Positions 23,221 through 29,552 of a DNA stretch of 35,609 bases are shown piece by piece. The notes under the pieces are model-generated. The model saw nothing but the letters and a program-made list of their open reading frames with translations, ran no database searches and was not told the DNA's origin. Every line of letters starts with the position of its first letter. Within the stretch, counting starts at the first letter, position 1. Made by a program: the position numbers and the translations under genes. Source of the stretch: a virus. Location of the stretch: positions 1 to 35,609 of the IMG/VR virus record IMGVR_UViG_3300026304_000002. One strand, 5' to 3'.

Positions 23221-23582
23221 ATGCGATGCTCCATGTTGAAATCTTCCAATTCATCTAAAATATATGCTAAAAATATTATTTTGAAATAACTTGCTATTCC
23301 TTCTTTCCATATTCTCATATATTCAATTTCATTATCTTTATTTGATGTATTGCTGAGATATACAGTTAGAGCAGGTAACATTGATTGTTCATAAGCAGGA
23401 TTATCTAAACCAGTTGCTTCAGAAGCCCATGCTTTATCATTTTGCATAATGATAGACGCAAATTCTTCTAGCTCTGATTCAGGAAGTGAAACAAGATCTA
23501 CAGTATAAAACCCGTCTATCTTGTCAAATTCTGCATAGTTACTTACTAATGAGGATATAAATTTCTTTATATATGTATTCAT
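23208..23582 (-). CDS. Hypothetical helical protein
   Basis: This 124-residue protein is mostly helical, with SLPESELEEFASIIMQNDKA and a C-terminal amphipathic helix (ASYFKIIFLAYILDELEDF). The ATG at 23582 has AAGGA at good spacing; the ATG at 23591 is too close to it. No family was recognised. Confidence 0.62.
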   Translation of the reverse strand: MNTYIKKFISSLVSNYAEFDKIDGFYTVDLVSLPESELEEFASIIMQNDKAWASEATGLDNPAYEQSMLPALTVYLSNTSNKDNEIEYMRIWKEGIASYFKIIFLAYILDELEDFNMEHRICAA

Positions 23583-23583
23583 A

Positions 23584-23700
23584 TTAATCATTCCTTTGAC
23601 AATTACTATTATTACCGTGCATTCCTTCGCACAAAATACATACTACTTCTTGACTCGCTTGCTCTTGCTTATAAATATAGGTTACACTTTGGGCGTTCAT
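23584..23700 (-). CDS. Tiny protein with CxxC pair
   Basis: This 38-residue protein behind AGGAG has ASQEVVCILCEGMHGNNSNC, a CxxC with a further His and Cys that could bind zinc. Its stop overlaps the ribosome site of the next gene. Unknown role. Confidence 0.55.
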   Translation of the reverse strand: MNAQSVTYIYKQEQASQEVVCILCEGMHGNNSNCQRND

Positions 23701-23775
23701 TAAATTTACTCCTGTCCAGGTTTAATTTATGTTCAATGAGTTAGGGGACTGCGAATCTCCTAACTCACCGTTTTA

Positions 23776-23925
23776 CTACTCTATTACTTCATACTCTAAT
23801 AAACGAATACAATAAGAAGCGCTTTCTGTTTCTTCTACCATAACTTCAGCATCTTTTTCATTTCTAAAGACTCCTAAAATCTCCGCACCTTCCATTAACT
23901 CATGTAAAACAATATAAACCTTCAT
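23776..23925 (-). CDS. Small conserved protein (MKVYIVLHE type)
   Basis: The 49-residue protein begins MKVYIVLHELMEGAEILGVF and continues RNEKDAEVMVEE. It resembles short phage/bacterial proteins in which 'K.YiV…..a…iGVF….A' forms a beta-hairpin and helix. Start and RHH stop overlap as TAATG. The 75 bases downstream to 23701 hold an inverted repeat (GTTAGG with CCTAAC around 23741-23764). Confidence 0.6.
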   Translation of the reverse strand: MKVYIVLHELMEGAEILGVFRNEKDAEVMVEETESASYCIRLLEYEVIE

Positions 23926-24110
23926 TAGTTTATTTCCTCTGCCTTATCTATCACTTGTGCCTTTCCGTAAACATGTTTGTCTAGTACATCTTTTACATAC
24001 TCGCCTAAACTAACTCTCTTCTTTAGTGCTAGTATCTTTAAAGAAACCAATACTTCTTCTTCTACTTCCGCAACTACTTTCCGTAAATCAGTTACCTTTT
24101 CTTTGCTCAT
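23925..24110 (-). CDS. Ribbon-helix-helix regulator (CopG-like)
   Basis: In this 61-residue protein the core EEEVLVSLKILALKKRVSLG then EYVKDVLDKH shows the beta-strand, helix A, turn ('SLGEYV') and helix B of RHH repressors. Two tandem 15-base repeats lie just upstream at 24125-24157, as expected for autoregulation by RHH dimers. It is the second gene of the leftward operon. Confidence 0.75.
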   Translation of the reverse strand: MSKEKVTDLRKVVAEVEEEVLVSLKILALKKRVSLGEYVKDVLDKHVYGKAQVIDKAEEIN

Positions 24111-24124
24111 TTATATTTTCCTAG

Positions 24125-24157
24125 TATGTTTCCGCAAATGTTTATGTTTCCGTAAAT
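24125..24157 (-). promoter_or_regulatory. Tandem operator repeats before the RHH gene
   Basis: Read leftward, ATTTACGGAAACATA and ATTTGCGGAAACATA are direct repeats of period 18, 14 to 47 bases upstream of the RHH start. The core TTCCGYAA (other strand) occurs five times between 23963 and 24155, twice here and three times inside the RHH gene. They are likely binding sites for the RHH protein. Confidence 0.6.
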
Positions 24158-24185
24158 ATATATCATGTGGTGCTATAGTATCACG

Positions 24186-24356
24186 CTAGATACCAACGTC
24201 AATACTTTTTTCTTTTCTTTTTTTGAATTTTTCTAAACATCGGTTAATTATCTTATTGATGGACAATTCTTCTTCCATTGATTGTTTTTTGAGAAAAACC
24301 CACAGTTCTTTTGTTATTCTTAAGTTCAATGCTCGATCATATGTTGCTTTATTCAC
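24186..24356 (-). CDS. Ribbon-helix-helix regulator (Arc-like)
   Basis: This 56-residue protein starts with GTG behind GGAG. DRALNLRITKELWVFLKKQS then EELSINKIINRCLEKFKKR is a typical Arc/Mnt-type RHH: the 'LNLRITKEL' strand contacts DNA and 'SINKIINR' is the turn-helix. It is the first gene of the leftward operon, next to the control region, so it is a candidate repressor of its own promoter and of the divergent unit. The opposite strand holds an 80-codon frame, judged a shadow. Confidence 0.75.
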   Translation of the reverse strand: MNKATYDRALNLRITKELWVFLKKQSMEEELSINKIINRCLEKFKKRKEKSIDVGI

Positions 24357-24398
24357 CTTCTCTCTCCATATTTTTATTGGTCAAATAATACATTTATA

Positions 24399-24420
24399 CA
24401 TTGATGCAATAGTATCAATG
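24399..24420. promoter_or_regulatory. Inverted-repeat operator over PL
   Basis: CATTGAT (24399-24405) and ATCAATG (24414-24420) form a perfect 7-base dyad with an 8-base spacer. It covers the -10 box of the leftward promoter and its start site, so a bound repressor would block it. Confidence 0.55.
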
Positions 24421-24437
24421 CCGGTATTATTAATCAA
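24409..24437 (-). promoter_or_regulatory. Candidate leftward promoter PL
   Basis: Read leftward: -35 TTGATT (24437-24432), a spacer of 17, -10 TACTAT (24414-24409). It would drive the RHH-led operon. The -10 is inside the dyad at 24399-24420. Confidence 0.55.
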
Positions 24438-24466
24438 TAATTTTATATTAATGAAATGTAATTAGA

Positions 24467-24495
24467 TTGAGATTGTTTTAGAAGAGTATTACTAT
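24467..24495 (+). promoter_or_regulatory. Candidate rightward promoter PR
   Basis: -35 TTGAGA (24467-24472), a 17-base spacer, -10 TACTAT (24490-24495). It has the same -10 as PL and points to the replication genes, leaving a leader of about 125 bases that includes the hairpin at 24511-24535. Confidence 0.5.
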
Positions 24496-24510
24496 CGAAT
24501 TTTAGACAAC

Positions 24511-24535
24511 CGCGCCTTGCTAGACACAAGACGCG
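24511..24535. other. GC-rich hairpin/dyad in the PR leader
   Basis: CGCGCCTTG and CAAGACGCG pair with one C-A mismatch around CTAGACA. It could be an operator, an RNA attenuator, or an antiterminator target in the PR leader; the sequence alone does not separate these. Confidence 0.4.
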
Positions 24536-24626
24536 ACTTAATAACTTGAGTTCTCCTGAACCCGTGCGCGCTTATAATTATAAAGCAGCCAACGGATAGG
24601 TCAACTCTTTAAAAGGATTATTTTGT

Positions 24627-25367
24627 ATGAGCAAGTTTACTCTGCGCAAGCATGTTTCTAGTTTTACCATTGTTTCAAACTCAATCATTAATGAACTCAA
24701 AACAGACCTAGAGTGTCTCGGATTTTATACATATATACTTAGTTTGCCTGATAATTGGGTATTTTATAAAACCCAACTGGCCAAAGAATGCAAAATAGGC
24801 ATTAAAAAACTTGAGCGCATTTTGAAGCGCTTGCGCACGCTTGCGCTAGTCGATTATGGACAAAAAAGAGACGAAAAAGGCCATTTTTCAGAGTTTTATA
24901 TGGACGTCTACGATCGTGAAATCATAAAAAACAATGACTTAGATGAATTTGCGCAACCGGATGGCCAAATCTGCCGTACGGCAATACCCGTCCGACGGTC
25001 TGGAGAAGCTATACAAGAAACACTAATACAAGACTTAAAAAACAATAAACAAGATAAAGATATATGCGCATCTGACGATGCGCAAAAAAGTTTTGAACAA
25101 TTTTGGGTCTTATATCCACGTAAAAAAGACAAGAAAAAAGCATTTGATGTGTGGATAAAAAACAAATACCATGAAAAATCACAAATTATAATCAATAAGT
25201 TATCCATTCAGATTTTAAATGATCCTCAATGGAAGACGATTCAATTTGTTCCCTATGCGACAACCTATTTGCGCAATGCGCGGTGGGAGGATGAAATAGA
25301 TCTTCAGCGCATTATTGAAAGAAAAGAATCCGGAATGGAGCGTGCTGTTAGATTATGTCTCAACTAA
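24627..25367 (+). CDS. Replication initiator, lambda O-like
   Basis: This 246-residue protein has an N-terminal winged-helix part (residues 1-90; TQLAKECKIGIKKLERILKR is the recognition unit). A disordered linker follows, then a C-terminal motif FEQFWVLYPRKKDKKKAFDVW with YATTYLRNARWEDE at the end. This 'FW..YPrK…A…W…yL…rWeD' module is typical of phage replication proteins that recruit the helicase loader. GC-rich repeats GCTTGCGC within the coding sequence (about 24819-24848) could be origin iterons, as lambda's origin lies inside O. It is followed by the P-like gene. Confidence 0.72.
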   Translation: MSKFTLRKHVSSFTIVSNSIINELKTDLECLGFYTYILSLPDNWVFYKTQLAKECKIGIKKLERILKRLRTLALVDYGQKRDEKGHFSEFYMDVYDREIIKNNDLDEFAQPDGQICRTAIPVRRSGEAIQETLIQDLKNNKQDKDICASDDAQKSFEQFWVLYPRKKDKKKAFDVWIKNKYHEKSQIIINKLSIQILNDPQWKTIQFVPYATTYLRNARWEDEIDLQRIIERKESGMERAVRLCLN

Positions 25368-25382
25368 CAAGGAAGTTACATC

Positions 25383-26249
25383 ATGGAAAAATTACCGTTA
25401 GAGCTAACGAAGATTTTGTATATGCGCTTTGCGTCTACTTATGGCGAAAAGTTTGTCAAGCATCATCCTAATGACCAATTTGTACAGTTATGGTGGGAGG
25501 AATGGTCGGAAGGTATGGCTGGAATTGATCCCGCTCATATCAAGGAAGCATTAAGTTACTGCCGATTGAACCTCGAATGGCCACCCAGCATCGCTGAGTT
25601 TCGACGACTTTGTGAGAGCGCATCGGGTGTTCCCTCGGTTGCGCAATGCTTACAAGCTGCAATTCGCCGTGACTTTAACCATCCTGTCATCAAGATCGCT
25701 TATGACAAAGTGGGTAGCTGGGCGATGAAAAATGACAGGGAAGCAGACTTAAAGCCTAAATTTCAGGCAGCCTATACCGAAGCTCTTAATGAGTTCAGAT
25801 CAAATACAGCTCAATCATGGGCGAGATTGGAGGAATTTAATTCTAAACCCGCGCTACCTGAGCCGCCCTCCAAGATTCCAAGCGAAGTCGAGCGCATGGG
25901 ATTTAAGGAGCGCATCGCGCATTATCAGGAATTATCCAAGATTGCGAAGTCAAAATTAGAGCCTAAAGACCATCCATTCTGGGATGAAAATAAAATTATG
26001 CTCGGATCAAAAGAATTTGATCAAAACATATTCGATGAAAGGCGAAAATATCTTATCAGTCTTGATGAGTATGTCGCAGGAACATTGCCGGTAGGTGATT
26101 GGTATGATCGAACACGATACTTGAGCGAGATAGAAGGCCAAGAGCGAATAAAATCTTATTCAGCCTCATCTACTAATCAAGAGGATTATAAGACGCAGCC
26201 ACGGGGCTATAATTCATCCAAATCGGCATATAAACCATGGAATGACTAG
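25383..26249 (+). CDS. Helicase loader, lambda P-like
   Basis: This 288-residue protein has the signature of phage P-type proteins: FVQLWWEEWSEGMAGIDPAH, then ALSYCRLNLEWPPSIAEFRRLC. It lacks a Walker motif, as expected for P and unlike DnaC. GGAAG lies upstream. It would load the host DnaB helicase at the phage origin together with the O-like protein. Confidence 0.75.
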   Translation: MEKLPLELTKILYMRFASTYGEKFVKHHPNDQFVQLWWEEWSEGMAGIDPAHIKEALSYCRLNLEWPPSIAEFRRLCESASGVPSVAQCLQAAIRRDFNHPVIKIAYDKVGSWAMKNDREADLKPKFQAAYTEALNEFRSNTAQSWARLEEFNSKPALPEPPSKIPSEVERMGFKERIAHYQELSKIAKSKLEPKDHPFWDENKIMLGSKEFDQNIFDERRKYLISLDEYVAGTLPVGDWYDRTRYLSEIEGQERIKSYSASSTNQEDYKTQPRGYNSSKSAYKPWND

Positions 26250-26486
26250 ATGAATCACGCGTTATGGATAACGAAGAAGAATATGCTATGTGTTTTGATC
26301 AAAAAAATATCAGATTTGTATGGAGGGGATAATGTTGATGAGCTAAGACAATATTGCAGGGAAGTAGTTGATGAGAACCGTGATGACATCCAGCTTGCAT
26401 TGGAATGCTTCTGGGATGTGGAGTCACGATTAAAATATTATTCAAGGAGGGATGTTCTGCGTGGAACAATGGCAAAAGAAACTTGA
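26250..26486 (+). CDS. Hypothetical protein after helicase loader
   Basis: In this 78-residue frame the C-terminal two thirds look real (DNVDELRQYCREVVDENRDD and LECFWDVESRLKYYSRR, a helical charged sequence). The start is uncertain. The ATG abuts the previous stop; a second at 26283 is also possible, and a GGAGGGG at 26325 precedes the frame without a suitable start. No family; the position fits a NinX-like or late-regulator gene but nothing in the sequence supports that. Confidence 0.5.
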   Translation: MNHALWITKKNMLCVLIKKISDLYGGDNVDELRQYCREVVDENRDDIQLALECFWDVESRLKYYSRRDVLRGTMAKET

Positions 26487-26664
26487 GCAAAATTATGCGT
26501 GGCAGAGAAAGGGTAAGAAATTTAAGGCCAGTTATTTTGGCGCATTGAAAGCACTTTATGGAGAATCAAATGATGACAAGGACTGTCAGACAGAAGGATG
26601 CACTACCAACGGAGGCACAGGAACAGATCAAATTTGTAGTGTGGTTAAGAAAGCAGGGCTATAG
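26461..26664 (+). CDS. Small hypothetical protein
   Basis: A GTG start 8-10 bases after AAGGAGG gives a protein of 67 residues. The first 35 (EQWQKKLEQNYAWQRKGKKF then KASYFGALKALYGES) look like a basic helical domain. The remaining third overlaps the nuclease gene in another frame. An ATG at 26452 sits too close to the ribosome site. No family. Confidence 0.5.
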   Translation: MEQWQKKLEQNYAWQRKGKKFKASYFGALKALYGESNDDKDCQTEGCTTNGGTGTDQICSVVKKAGL

Positions 26665-26956
26665 AGTTTCGGCGAGTGCAAATGGAGGCTCACGTAACTT
26701 ATTTGAGGCATTGAAGTTTAAAAAAATGGGCGTTTCTGCGGGATTCCCAGATATTGAAGTGCCACTACCTGCGGGACCTTACCATGGATTTTTCATCGAA
26801 ATGAAGCGACAAAAAGGTGGAAAAGTATCAAATGAACAGAGAGAATGGCTCTCCTATTTGCGCGACAAAGGTTATTACGCAGAAGTCGCATATGGGTTTG
26901 AAGAGGCTAAAGTAATGTGGACAGATTATATTTCACATTTTAACTATGCAGCATAA
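26570..26956 (+). CDS. VRR-NUC nuclease
   Basis: The 128-residue protein has the compact VRR-NUC fold: E15 and Q19 in the first helix, VVWLRKQGYRV, ANGGSRNLFEALKFKKMGV, the catalytic D61 in GFPDIEV, and FIEMKRQ (E77-x-K79). These are the PD-(D/E)xK residues. Stand-alone VRR-NUC proteins in phages are thought to act on branched DNA in replication or recombination. The start has GGAG 6 bases upstream. A terminator follows at 27014. Confidence 0.85.
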   Translation: MMTRTVRQKDALPTEAQEQIKFVVWLRKQGYRVSASANGGSRNLFEALKFKKMGVSAGFPDIEVPLPAGPYHGFFIEMKRQKGGKVSNEQREWLSYLRDKGYYAEVAYGFEEAKVMWTDYISHFNYAA

Positions 26957-27013
26957 AATTTAGGTCCGAGCATCAAAGAGTACTCTCCAAGTGTACGGCA
27001 TATAATGGATCAG

Positions 27014-27037
27014 CCCGCGGCATAGCGGGTTTTTTTT
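27014..27037 (+). terminator. Strong terminator after the nuclease gene
   Basis: CCCGC pairs with GCGGG (extendable by a G-T and A-T pair) around GGCATA, followed by eight Ts. It separates the early replication genes from lysis, packaging and head genes. A read-through or antitermination mechanism, or an internal promoter, is needed for late genes. A TATAAT box lies at 27001-27006 without a clear -35. Confidence 0.88.
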
Positions 27038-27050
27038 AAGGTTATTAAGG

Positions 27051-27236
27051 ATGATTGTCAGTCGTTGTTGTAAAGAAAGTGTTTATGTAGAACATACCAA
27101 TGAAGGGACATGCTATTATGTTTGTAGGAAATGCCATAGAGCTTGTGATACTTTATCTTCATTATCATGGATGAGTGAATGTTATGATGACACCCGAAAT
27201 GGTTGCGAAATTAAGACAATCTTTAATTCTGCATGA
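27051..27236 (+). CDS. Small zinc-ribbon protein
   Basis: The 61-residue protein begins MIVSRCCKESVYVEHTNEGT and continues YYVCRKCHRACD. The CC…C..C spacing is that of a small zinc ribbon frequent in phages. It directly follows the terminator and overlaps the lysozyme gene by 53 bases. A role in late transcription is conceivable from position, not from sequence. Confidence 0.6.
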   Translation: MIVSRCCKESVYVEHTNEGTCYYVCRKCHRACDTLSSLSWMSECYDDTRNGCEIKTIFNSA

Positions 27237-27612
27237 GGGCTATCGGAAATATCCCTATATTGATTCCGTTGGTAAAGTGACCTTCGGTATTGGCTATAAT
27301 GCTTCTGATCGTGGCATGGATGACGGATGGATTAACGACCAATATCAAAAAGATGTGACCTATTTCTACAATGAATTATTTAACTTCCCTTGGTTCCAAC
27401 ATTTAACACCTGACCGTCAAATAGTATTGATAGATATGGCTTTTATGGGATGGAAAAAGTTTCTATCATTTAAAAAGATGTTAGATGCGATTTCAAAGGG
27501 TGACTACAAACAAGCAGCCTATGAGATGCTTAATAGTAAATGGGCAGAGCAAGTCAAAGGGCGTGCTGCAACGCTTGCTCAAGCCATGCTGACGGGAGTT
27601 TATAATCTATGA
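27184..27612 (+). CDS. Lysozyme, T4-type glycoside hydrolase 24
   Basis: The 142-residue endolysin carries the E-8aa-D-5aa-T triad: E18 (LHEGYRKYPY), D27, T33 (GKVTFGIGYN). The conserved C-terminal end SKWAEQVKGRAATLAQAMLTG is also present. It cleaves peptidoglycan. No signal peptide is visible, so release needs a holin, probably the next gene (4-base overlap). The ATG at 27184 was preferred to a GTG at 27175. Confidence 0.92.
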   Translation: MMTPEMVAKLRQSLILHEGYRKYPYIDSVGKVTFGIGYNASDRGMDDGWINDQYQKDVTYFYNELFNFPWFQHLTPDRQIVLIDMAFMGWKKFLSFKKMLDAISKGDYKQAAYEMLNSKWAEQVKGRAATLAQAMLTGVYNL

Positions 27613-27926
27613 AGGTAAAGGAGATATTGAAGGATGCGTTACCTGTTATTTCTAATTTTGCGCCCTCCATTGCTGGTGCTATTAGCGGTCCTGTGGGTCT
27701 TGCAGCGGGCTATGTTTTACCTTTGCTTGCAGACGCTTTTAGCGTACATCCTTCTAACATCACCGGACTTGCCTCAACGATCCTCAATGATTCGGGCGCT
27801 CAGGAAAAACTTGAAAAAATAGAAAGCGATTATGGCACCTTGGTTAATGAGTTGATTGCAGGGGTTAATCATCTCTCCAAAGCAGAAATCAACGTCAAAT
27901 TGGAATGGCAAGCTGAGCAAAAATAA
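27609..27926 (+). CDS. Holin-like protein
   Basis: This 105-residue protein overlaps the lysozyme gene by ATGA. One hydrophobic, glycine-rich segment (SNFAPSIAGAISGPVGLAAG then YVLPLLADAF, residues 15-44) and an acidic helical end fit the 'APtia.al.GP.g..a' pattern of GTA-type holins. Classical holins have two or three helices, so the identification rests on the position after the endolysin and the hydrophobic core. Confidence 0.55.
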   Translation: MKVKEILKDALPVISNFAPSIAGAISGPVGLAAGYVLPLLADAFSVHPSNITGLASTILNDSGAQEKLEKIESDYGTLVNELIAGVNHLSKAEINVKLEWQAEQK

Positions 27927-28006
27927 TGATATTGACATCATTAAGTGCTTTAATTAAACTGCATTAGTTTTAAGTGCCACGGATAGGCTCAATTTGGGAC
28001 GAGCTT

Positions 28007-28219
28007 ATGATTCGATTTGAAAATAAAACAAATGGGCGCTTCTATTACATGGTAGTAGAAAATGATATCACTAATAAACTTACTTTAAATATTATCCGCG
28101 GGGGAAAACGTGTTCGAATTATTTCTTCTATTCCTTTTGATTCTCCATTATTACTTAAACAGGAGTTAGAACGTCGATCAAAAAGACGTATCAAGCATGG
28201 ATATTCACTAGTGACTTAA
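28007..28219 (+). CDS. WGR-like domain protein
   Basis: This 70-residue protein has the order RFYYMVVEND, LNIIRGGKRVR, IPFDSPLLLKQELERRSKRR and KHGYSLV at the end. This is the outline of a WGR domain ('RFY….DL…l.r.WGriG…..f.s…a…….K..KGY'), though the WGR tripeptide is replaced by RGG. WGR domains bind DNA ends in PARP-type and MolR proteins. The ATG at 28007 has GGGA upstream; a GTG at 27974 adds 11 residues. Confidence 0.6.
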   Translation: MIRFENKTNGRFYYMVVENDITNKLTLNIIRGGKRVRIISSIPFDSPLLLKQELERRSKRRIKHGYSLVT

Positions 28220-28270
28220 TAATATTTTTATTACATACTACGCTCATGTTCACAAAAGGATTTGTGGGAA

Positions 28271-28711
28271 ATGGATATCAAACCAAATAAAAAGCCTTGT
28301 CCTCGTAAGTTTCCTATCGTTACCCCAAAAAAAATTGATGCTATTCTAAAAGATATAGCTGAAGGTTCGCCACGCAAACATGCAGCCGAAGCTAATGGAA
28401 TTTCTGCTCGTCATTTTCATTATCTTGTTGCACAAGGAATTCTTGATCTAGAATTTGATAAATCTGATACAATGTGTGCAAACTTAGTTCGCTCCCTGCG
28501 TGCAATTGAGATGAAAGAGATCAAATGGTGCCGTAAACAAGCGCGTGAAAGTGAGAATGGACACAAGGGTGCGCAATGGACTTTAGAACATGCATACTGG
28601 CGTTATTTTGGTAAAGATGCTAATGCCAAGGAACTCGCTGAAGAGATTGAACGACTAAGGGATGAAATGAAAGGAGTTAAGGATGGCAGTATTGACAGCG
28701 AAGAATCGTAA
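28271..28711 (+). CDS. terS: Terminase small subunit
   Basis: This 146-residue protein has an N-terminal helix-turn-helix at about 22-58 (ILKDIAEGSPRKHAAEANGI, then SARHFHYLV). A helical middle and an acidic end (EEIERLRDEM and on) follow. The fold pattern and the place upstream of TerL identify the small subunit, which recognises the pac site and regulates the motor. A TTG at 28262 was rejected in favour of this ATG. The packaging site may lie in its coding sequence, as in P22. Confidence 0.75.
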   Translation: MDIKPNKKPCPRKFPIVTPKKIDAILKDIAEGSPRKHAAEANGISARHFHYLVAQGILDLEFDKSDTMCANLVRSLRAIEMKEIKWCRKQARESENGHKGAQWTLEHAYWRYFGKDANAKELAEEIERLRDEMKGVKDGSIDSEES

Positions 28712-28910
28712 GAAAATACCTAAGAACGAATTTGGTTTGCCTGGTGAAAAGAAATATCCCATGGAAGATAAAAAACATGCGGCGAACGCAAAAGCACGTG
28801 CTACCCAAATGGTGAAGAAAGGCAAGCTTTCTAAATCATCTGAAGAAAAGATTGATCGAAAGGCGAATAAGGTTTTAGGACACAGAACCTTAAGCGGATT
28901 AAGGAAGTAA
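28683..28910 (+). CDS. Conserved small phage protein
   Basis: The 75-residue protein has a pattern seen in many phages: KIPKNEFGLPGEKKYPMEDK then HAANAKARATQMVKKGKLS and a C-terminal helix. It is very basic. AAGGAG precedes the ATG inside the end of terS (29-base overlap). It is typically encoded near terminase or portal genes; activity unknown. Confidence 0.75.
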   Translation: MAVLTAKNRKKIPKNEFGLPGEKKYPMEDKKHAANAKARATQMVKKGKLSKSSEEKIDRKANKVLGHRTLSGLRK

Positions 28911-28930
28911 CATTTAAAAGGACGATTAAC

Positions 28931-29113
28931 ATGAAAGAAGAAAATGGCGACCAAGGCGTTGGCGCAACTGCGTTTGATTACCCCAATTCACAACATCCTG
29001 ATTATGAAAATAAGATCTATCACACTAAAGTGAAAGTGCCTCATCCTACTAATTCAGCAGCTAAAGTCACACCACATAATGAGTGTATGCGTGCTGTATT
29101 AGAAGGAAAATAA
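28931..29113 (+). CDS. Small hypothetical protein
   Basis: The 60-residue hydrophilic protein (DQGVGATAFDYPNSQHPDYE, later HPTNSAAKVTPHNECM) starts behind AAAGGACG. It has no hydrophobic core and could be disordered. Family unknown. Confidence 0.6.
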   Translation: MKEENGDQGVGATAFDYPNSQHPDYENKIYHTKVKVPHPTNSAAKVTPHNECMRAVLEGK

Positions 29114-29116
29114 TGA

Positions 29117-29386
29117 ATGGAAGAAAATATTTCATCCTGTCGTAATTTGATAGGCGCGATATTAGAGCAAGCATTTTATGATGCGCAAAGCACAGCGCGT
29201 GAGTGTGAGCCATTGGGTGCGCAACGATTTATTGATCCTAATAATAAATTATTTGTGCATTACTGCAATTTAATAGATTTAGATCCTGAGTACGTTGCAG
29301 AGAAAATGTGGGTGAAAATTAAAAAGAACCTTCAAAAAAAGAAAGAAAGAGAAGAAAGGATGCGCAATGTTGTGTACCGGTTGTAA
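29117..29386 (+). CDS. Hypothetical protein upstream of terL
   Basis: The 89-residue protein (CRNLIGAILEQAFYDAQSTA and RFIDPNNKLFVHYCNLIDLD then PEYVAEKM) resembles small phage proteins with 'A…qAl.Da…aR.Fi…n..F..YC.l..idpe'. The C-terminus is lysine-arginine rich and overlaps the zinc-ribbon gene. GAAGGA lies upstream. Confidence 0.65.
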   Translation: MEENISSCRNLIGAILEQAFYDAQSTARECEPLGAQRFIDPNNKLFVHYCNLIDLDPEYVAEKMWVKIKKNLQKKKEREERMRNVVYRL

Positions 29387-29552
29387 GTATCCACATAGCG
29401 AAGTAGTTTACACTCGCCATGATGGGATTATGAATCTAACGACACGTAGACGTGAGTGTTTACGATGTGGTTTGCGCTTTACAACACATGAACAGCTTAA
29501 AGAGCCTAAGCGTCCTAATGATGATAGATTTCAATTGGGTAATGTTAAATGA
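29367..29552 (+). CDS. NrdR-type zinc-ribbon protein
   Basis: The 61-residue protein begins MLCTGCKYPHSEVVYTRHDG and continues RRRECLRCGLRFTTHE. The CxxC…RRReCxxCgxRFTTxE pattern is that of the NrdR zinc ribbon, here without the ATP-cone domain. Free zinc ribbons like this occur in phage late-gene regulators and terminase-linked proteins. It overlaps terL by ATGA. Confidence 0.75.
   Translation: MLCTGCKYPHSEVVYTRHDGIMNLTTRRRECLRCGLRFTTHEQLKEPKRPNDDRFQLGNVK

Larger units (their letters stand above)
24357..24626. promoter_or_regulatory. Divergent control region
   Basis: This 270-base AT-rich region between the leftward and rightward units contains the candidate PL, PR, an operator, and a GC-rich hairpin (listed separately). 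A TATAAT at 24573-24578 near the replication gene lacks a good -35 (TTGAGT is 21 bases away) and may be a second, activator-dependent rightward promoter. AAAAGGA precedes the ATG at 24627. Confidence 0.65.

Noticed and set aside
24223-24465. 80-codon rightward frame in the control region
   Set aside because: It lies antisense to the Arc-like RHH gene and runs through the promoter region. Its composition is that of a shadow.
26957-27037. Late promoter followed at once by a terminator (lambda PR'-tR' type antitermination site)
   Set aside because: TATAAT at 27001 has no acceptable -35, and the start would fall in the terminator stem itself.
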